Below are positions 60,024 to 64,000 of a DNA stretch of 64,000 nt, piece by piece. Origin of the DNA: Clostridiales bacterium (GTDB lineage: Bacteria > Bacillota > Clostridia > SK-Y3); the NCBI GenBank assembly GCA_030156665.1, contig JASGMB010000004.1, positions 1 to 64,000 on the forward strand, given 5' to 3'. Below the pieces are notes generated by a model. It did not search any database. It was not told the DNA's origin and was given only the letters and a program-made list of their open reading frames with translations. The position numbers were made by a program, and so were the translations under genes. Each line of letters starts with the position of its first letter. Position 1 is the first letter of the stretch.

Positions 60024-60449
60024 ATGTTAAACAGAGTTATACTGATGGGAAGACTTACCAGAGACCCGGAGCTTCGTTATACAGCTAGTAATATACCTGT
60101 GTGTAGCTTTACCATTGCGGTAGACAGAAATTTTGTTCGTCAGGGCGAACAAAGACAGGCTGATTTTATACAGGTTGTTGCTTGGAGAAATACTGCTGAA
60201 TTTGTTAGCAAGTATTATACCAAGGGAATGCAAGTTGTGGTAAGCGGTAGGTTGCAAACGAGAACGTGGGATGACCAAGAAGGAAAGAGGCATTACGTTA
60301 CAGAAGTTGTTGTGGATGAAACCTATTTCGCCGATAGTAAGCGTGATAGTAATAATATCAACAAGTTTGATGCAGGATTTGGTGATGAAAATACTCAGGA
60401 CATTGAAGGTTTTATGCCTATTGATGCAGATGACGATCTTCCGTTTTAA
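60024..60449 (+). CDS. ssb: Single-stranded DNA-binding protein
   Basis: 141 residues: an OB fold (MLNRVILMGRLTRDPELRYT, FTIAVDRNF, ADFIQVVAWRNTAEFVSKYYTKG, VSGRLQTRTWDDQEGKRHYV), an acidic linker, and the acidic C-terminal tip DADDDLPF that recruits replication and repair partners. Between rpsF and rpsR as in most Firmicutes. The tail is short, giving a length slightly below average. Confidence 0.97.
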   Translation: MLNRVILMGRLTRDPELRYTASNIPVCSFTIAVDRNFVRQGEQRQADFIQVVAWRNTAEFVSKYYTKGMQVVVSGRLQTRTWDDQEGKRHYVTEVVVDETYFADSKRDSNNINKFDAGFGDENTQDIEGFMPIDADDDLPF

Positions 60450-60488
60450 CTAGGATGCCGTAAAATATAGTGCAAGGAGGTTAGGAGA

Positions 60489-60725
60489 ATGGCAGAAAAA
60501 AGACAAAGAGGCAGAAAAGCTAGAAAAAAAGTTTGTGCTTTTTGTGTTGACAAAGTTGAACAAATAGATTATAAAGATGTTTCCAAACTCAGAAAGTATA
60601 TCACTGAAAGAGCTAAAATTCTTCCACGAAGAATCAGTGGTAACTGTGCAAAGCATCAAAGACAGCTTACATTGGCAATTAAGAGGGCAAGACAGATTGC
60701 TTTATTGCCATATACATCTGAATAA
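60489..60725 (+). CDS. rpsR: 30S ribosomal protein S18
   Basis: 78 residues with the conserved core [53 protein letters not shown]. The N-terminus carries CAFCVDK, and with the Cys in GNCAKH suggests the zinc-associated form. The ATG follows AAGGAGG. RimI at 42129 is the usual acetyltransferase of this protein. Confidence 0.97.
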   Translation: MAEKRQRGRKARKKVCAFCVDKVEQIDYKDVSKLRKYITERAKILPRRISGNCAKHQRQLTLAIKRARQIALLPYTSE

Positions 60726-60780
60726 ACATGTGTATATTTCATCTAAAAGTACTAGATTTAAATAATAGATTATGAAATAA

Positions 60781-60809
60781 AAACCAGCGGCCAATGCGCT
60801 GGTTTTTAA
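60781..60809 (+). terminator. Terminator after rpsR
   Basis: AAAACCAGCG and CGCTGGTTTT stem with a 6-nt loop and a T5 tail. Confidence 0.9.
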
Positions 60810-60852
60810 TATTTAGAGGTATGTAAATTTAATTCTAAATAAGTAGAGATAC

Positions 60853-60969
60853 GGGTGCATTTAATTTATTTGAAGAAGTGATGCGGCTTTTCCTCCGCTG
60901 CGTTAACAGGCTCTAAGCCTTTTTGTAACGTTTTTTCTATAATATTTTTCAAATAAAAAATATACGCCC
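60853..60969 (+). repeat. MITE-like repeat, family D (complete, with extra module)
   Basis: 117 bp with ends GGGTGCATTTAATTTATTTG and AAATAAAAAATATACGCCC. Compared with the 57-kb copy it carries GTGATGCGGCTTTTCCTCCG in place of another spacer, then GTTAACAGGCTCTAAGCC. The pheA promoter begins 17 bp after its right end. Confidence 0.85.
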
Positions 60970-60985
60970 TATAGGTATTTTTTAT

Positions 60986-61014
60986 TTGACAATCCACTTT
61001 TAGCAATATAGAAT
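60986..61014 (+). promoter_or_regulatory. Sigma-A-type promoter for pheA
   Basis: TTGACA at 60986-60991 and TAGAAT at 61009-61014 with a 17-nt spacer, about 30 nt before the start codon, so the leader is too short for a T-box or attenuator. Confidence 0.75.
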
Positions 61015-61046
61015 GAAAATAGTTCATAATAAGGAGTATGAAATAT

Positions 61047-61883
61047 ATGAAGATAGGTTTCCTAGGACCAAAAGGAACATTTTCACAGCAGGCAGCGGAA
61101 ATTTATATAGACGGGTTACATGCAGAACTAATTCAATTTGCAAATATCGCCGAACTAATATTTGCAGTAAATAATGGCAAAATTGATGAAGCTGTTGTTC
61201 CTGTGGAAAATTCAATCGAAGGGCCTGTCAATGTAACGCTAGATATGATGGCATGGGATGTTGATTTAAAAATTAAAAGGGAGATCGTGGTTCCGATCAT
61301 TCACAATCTGATGGTGAATAAGAAACAAAAAAATATTTCTCTTATTCTTTCCCATCCTCAAGCAATAGGACAGTGCAGAGAATTTTTAAACAAACATTAT
61401 CCTAATATACCTATTAAATATACATATAGCACGGCACAGGCTGCTCAGCTGGTAGCTGAACACAGTTTTTCCGATAATAATGAAGGATGGGCCGCTATTG
61501 CAGCACAAAAAGCATCAGAAGAGTATAATCTGGTCATTACCCACCGATCTATTCAGGATAAAAGCAATAATGTTACGCGGTTTATCGTGTTATCTCAATA
61601 TAGTGCCGAGAAGACAGAAAATAGCAAAACGTCCATTATATTTTCTACTGAGAACAAACCGGGAAGTTTATATAGAATCTTACAGATTCTTCATTTGTGG
61701 GATATTAATATGACGAGAATTGAATCCAGACCTGCTAAGAATAATCTTGGAAATTACATCTTTTTTGTAGATATAGAAGGACACTGGGAGGATGACGACA
61801 TAAGAGATGCGCTGACCATGATAAAAAGAAAGACTTCTTTTTTTAAAATGTTGGGTTCATATCCAATAAACTCAGCAGACTAA
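61047..61883 (+). CDS. pheA: Prephenate dehydratase
   Basis: About 278 residues: a catalytic domain (GFLGPKGTFSQQAAEIY, DEAVVPVENSIEGPVNVTLDMM, NNVTRFIVLS with the conserved T-R-F) and a C-terminal ACT domain (NKPGSLYRILQILHLWDINMTRIESRP) for feedback by phenylalanine. It converts prephenate to phenylpyruvate. No chorismate mutase domain is fused. ATG 61047 lies 10 nt after AAGGAG; the ATG at 61038 is too close to the site. Confidence 0.95.
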   Translation: MKIGFLGPKGTFSQQAAEIYIDGLHAELIQFANIAELIFAVNNGKIDEAVVPVENSIEGPVNVTLDMMAWDVDLKIKREIVVPIIHNLMVNKKQKNISLILSHPQAIGQCREFLNKHYPNIPIKYTYSTAQAAQLVAEHSFSDNNEGWAAIAAQKASEEYNLVITHRSIQDKSNNVTRFIVLSQYSAEKTENSKTSIIFSTENKPGSLYRILQILHLWDINMTRIESRPAKNNLGNYIFFVDIEGHWEDDDIRDALTMIKRKTSFFKMLGSYPINSAD

Positions 61884-62037
61884 TGACAAGGATAGTTTAA
61901 AACCATACTGGAAACATTGCAAAAGGTATATAATGATATTTATTACATATTCTTCTATGTATTATAAAAAACTAAAGCAAAACGGATTTATTAATGATAT
62001 AATATACTATGGTTAAGTTTGTGACGAGGTGAGGGGT

Positions 62038-62388
62038 ATGGGTTTTTTTGATAGGGAAATTGATATTACTCGAAATATAAAAATGATAGAATGGCTCAAA
62101 AGTGAGCTTTTAACTGATATTGCGGCACTTTTTAAACAATTGGTAAATGGTGTTAAAGATGATGCTCAGGATCTTTTGGCAGAAACACTATCTAACTTAA
62201 TTGTTATATGTTATTTACTGGCCAGAAGGCTGGGAATTAGTTTTAATACCATTGACTTGAAGATGGAAAATAAATTAAAATTGGGTATTATAGAAGGGCA
62301 CGAACTGGAAAAGTGGTATGGAGATCTATCAGAACTTTCAAAGCATATAGATGCTACCAGAAATAACACCACAAAACAATCCAGGTGA
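62038..62388 (+). CDS. MazG-like family protein
   Basis: 116 residues, all helical: TRNIKMIEWLKSELLTDIAALFKQLVNG, then LLAETLSNLIVICYLLARRLGISFNTIDLKMENKLKLGI, which resembles a MazG-type nucleotide pyrophosphohydrolase helix bundle. The strict E-x-x-E metal motif of active MazG is not complete, so activity is doubtful. Similar short proteins occur next to yybS-gdpP in clostridia. The ATG follows GAGGTGAGG. Confidence 0.75.
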   Translation: MGFFDREIDITRNIKMIEWLKSELLTDIAALFKQLVNGVKDDAQDLLAETLSNLIVICYLLARRLGISFNTIDLKMENKLKLGIIEGHELEKWYGDLSELSKHIDATRNNTTKQSR

Positions 62389-62496
62389 ATGATAAAGTTA
62401 AATCACAAGCTATTACAATGGTAAATAAAAATTTAAAATAGTCATAACGTTATTTCTTTTTTCATCGATAGAAAATGATGTAAAGGAGTTCTTTTA

Positions 62497-63510
62497 ATGG
62501 ATCACAATAGAAATGCTAAAAAATTACTTGAAGTGATATACCTTACCATAGCAACGGTAATTTTAGCAGTGATAGGTTTTTATATTCCTGTCTTAATGTT
62601 TCTAAGTGCTGTACCTTTAGCGGTCCTTAGTGTTAAGACAAATGAAAAAGTAGCCCTACTATCGGCAGCGGGCTCTTATATGTTCTTAATTATATTGACA
62701 CAACAGATTGTTCTTGCTACAACCATTCTTTTTGCATTTGGATTTGCAGGTATTGCAATAGGTCATGGATTAAAGCGTAAGTGGACTTTTAGTGAAATGT
62801 TTTTTATCTCTGCGGGTGCGTATTTATTTTCACTATTAACTACCATACTTTTTCTTAACTATGTAGAAGGTGTCAATCAAATTAACCAGTTAATCACATT
62901 AAGAATAAAAGCATTGGAAGAGTTAATAACTCAGATAGAAGCAAATTTGCATGAGACCGGTGCATTGTTAGGAGATGAACAGAAATATGCTGACTTTTTT
63001 TCGATAGGAAAAGCTGAACTGGTGCGCATAGAATATATTATCAGACTTTTTATACCCAGCTTTTTCATTATATCTTCTGCTTTTTCCGGATATCTTGCTT
63101 TAATGTCATCTAAAGCAATACTTAGCCGTTCAGGATATGATTATAAGTATTTTCCTGCATTTTCAGAATTAAGGATCAGCAGAAGTGCAATAGTCGTTTT
63201 TCTCTTATCCTTTTTATTGTCTTCACTGGCTACCCAACAAATGATAAGAGGAGCATTTGCAAATATTGCTTTTATACTATCAATGGTATTTATGGTCTGT
63301 GGATTGTCAATATTGGATTTTTTTGTAAAAAAAGCAGGTATTCCTGGTGTAGTAAGGGTAATAATATATTTGATAGTTTTCGGAATAATGATGCTGCTAG
63401 GAATTATTGTACCATTTTTACATCCAGTAAATATTCTGATTATACTGACCCTGACCGACAGTATTTTTAATTTCAGAAAGTTAGGATATAAGGGAGAGAA
63501 TCATGGATAA
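62497..63510 (+). CDS. DUF2232 family membrane protein (YybS-like)
   Basis: 337 residues with about eight hydrophobic segments, including a central pair separated by a long helical loop (LITLRIKALEELITQIEANLHETG). The family (YybS) is conserved in Firmicutes next to gdpP but its role is unknown. Here the stop codon overlaps the gdpP start by 8 bp, which suggests translational coupling. The ATG follows AAAGGAG. Confidence 0.9.
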   Translation: MDHNRNAKKLLEVIYLTIATVILAVIGFYIPVLMFLSAVPLAVLSVKTNEKVALLSAAGSYMFLIILTQQIVLATTILFAFGFAGIAIGHGLKRKWTFSEMFFISAGAYLFSLLTTILFLNYVEGVNQINQLITLRIKALEELITQIEANLHETGALLGDEQKYADFFSIGKAELVRIEYIIRLFIPSFFIISSAFSGYLALMSSKAILSRSGYDYKYFPAFSELRISRSAIVVFLLSFLLSSLATQQMIRGAFANIAFILSMVFMVCGLSILDFFVKKAGIPGVVRVIIYLIVFGIMMLLGIIVPFLHPVNILIILTLTDSIFNFRKLGYKGENHG

Positions 63511-64000
63511 TAAAAAGTTTTATAGGATATTAATTCCTGGTGTGAGTGTTTATTTGTGGATTATCTTTATTTTTATAGGGGTTCTGGTATTTTATAAACA
63601 TTGGCTTATTGCTGCAATCGCATTTTTGATCTTTTGTTATTTATTATATTATAATGCAAGAAGTAAATATCTTAAAACCAGGGAGATTACGAAATATATT
63701 GAAAATCTCACCTTCCATGTAGATTCAGCTACAAAAGATACCTTGTTGCATTTTCCTTTGCCTATGGTTGTGCTACATCTAGATGGAATTATTGCATGGT
63801 ATAATTCCAGTTTTGGTAAGATTTTTGAAGGAGAAGAACTTTTTGAAAAACCAATACAATCCTTTATAAAAGATATACAAATATCAAAGTTAATCGAAGA
63901 TCAACATAATATTTCATTTAATTTTACTTACAAAGAACGATATTATCATATTTTAGGAAATGTTGTGAAAATTGACTCGGTTCCTGACGCTAATTATATG
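63503..64000 (+). CDS. gdpP: Cyclic-di-AMP phosphodiesterase GdpP, N-terminal part (gene runs out of window)
   Basis: About 166 residues visible. Two membrane segments (YLWIIFIFIGVLVFY and WLIAAIAFLIFCYLLYY) are followed by a PAS-like region (LHFPLPMVVLHLDGIIAWYNSSFGKIFEG), the typical start of GdpP/YybT. The degenerate GGDEF and DHH/DHHA1 catalytic domains should follow beyond the window. GdpP degrades c-di-AMP and so affects potassium balance and cell wall stress. The ATG follows AAGGGAGAG within the upstream gene. Confidence 0.93.
   Translation, partial: MDNKKFYRILIPGVSVYLWIIFIFIGVLVFYKHWLIAAIAFLIFCYLLYYNARSKYLKTREITKYIENLTFHVDSATKDTLLHFPLPMVVLHLDGIIAWYNSSFGKIFEGEELFEKPIQSFIKDIQISKLIEDQHNISFNFTYKERYYHILGNVVKIDSVPDANYM

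Overview
The window is an AT-rich stretch of a low-GC Gram-positive chromosome, most likely an anaerobic member of the Clostridia. The evidence is the classical rpmG-secE-nusG-rplKAJL-rpoBC-rpsLG-fusA-tuf cluster in Firmicutes order, frequent GTG and TTG starts behind strong GGAGG sites, a putative Re-type citrate synthase, a Rex repressor, a TM1266-type hydrogenase-regulator-like protein and a YybS-GdpP pair beside rpsF-ssb-rpsR. The genus cannot be read from the sequence.

Layout. 1-3 kb: the 3' end of sbcC, a membrane-anchored coiled-coil protein, an O-antigen-ligase-like protein and a decayed transposase. 3-8.4 kb (minus strand): an ArsR regulator, a four-domain sulfur-transfer oxidoreductase and an alpha-glucan phosphorylase; the last two are both broken. 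8.4-26.2 kb: the ribosomal protein, RNA polymerase and elongation factor block, with an L10 leader, two L1-site-like hairpins and sigma-A-type promoters. 26-36 kb: fumarase alpha subunit, RNase HIII, hpf, secA, prfB with its recoding site, cheW, a TM1266 homologue and prfA. 36-40.5 kb: two CPA2-type antiporters flanking two PII-like genes, then a ZIP transporter. 40.5-46.5 kb: tsaC, ywlE-like, rimI, a LonB-like protease and tsaD. 47-53.7 kb: Re-citrate synthase, aconitase, isocitrate dehydrogenase, a GntR regulator, then rex. 53.8-59.5 kb: a P-loop/Asp23 protein, a small HMA-like protein, an OGG-type glycosylase, DUF554, a zinc-ribbon protein, class II aldolase and a ferritin-like protein. 59.6-64 kb: rpsF-ssb-rpsR, pheA, a MazG-like protein, yybS and the start of gdpP.

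Two features stand out. First, four genes (rpoC, hpf, glgP and the CoA-disulfide-reductase-like fusion) each lack an estimated 75-140 nt of conserved internal coding sequence, usually with loss of frame, while the flanking parts are intact. Because rpoC is essential, an assembly error is the most likely explanation, but a real deletion process would be remarkable. Second, the intergenic DNA is filled with dispersed structured repeats: at least five hairpin or MITE-like families, some chimeric or nested, plus low-complexity oligonucleotide families.

Functionally, the citrate synthase, aconitase and isocitrate dehydrogenase genes would form an oxidative branch to 2-oxoglutarate. They are probably controlled by the downstream GntR protein, because palindromes typical of that family overlap the operon promoter. 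The antiporter and PII-like genes form a compact cassette suggesting ligand-controlled ion transport.
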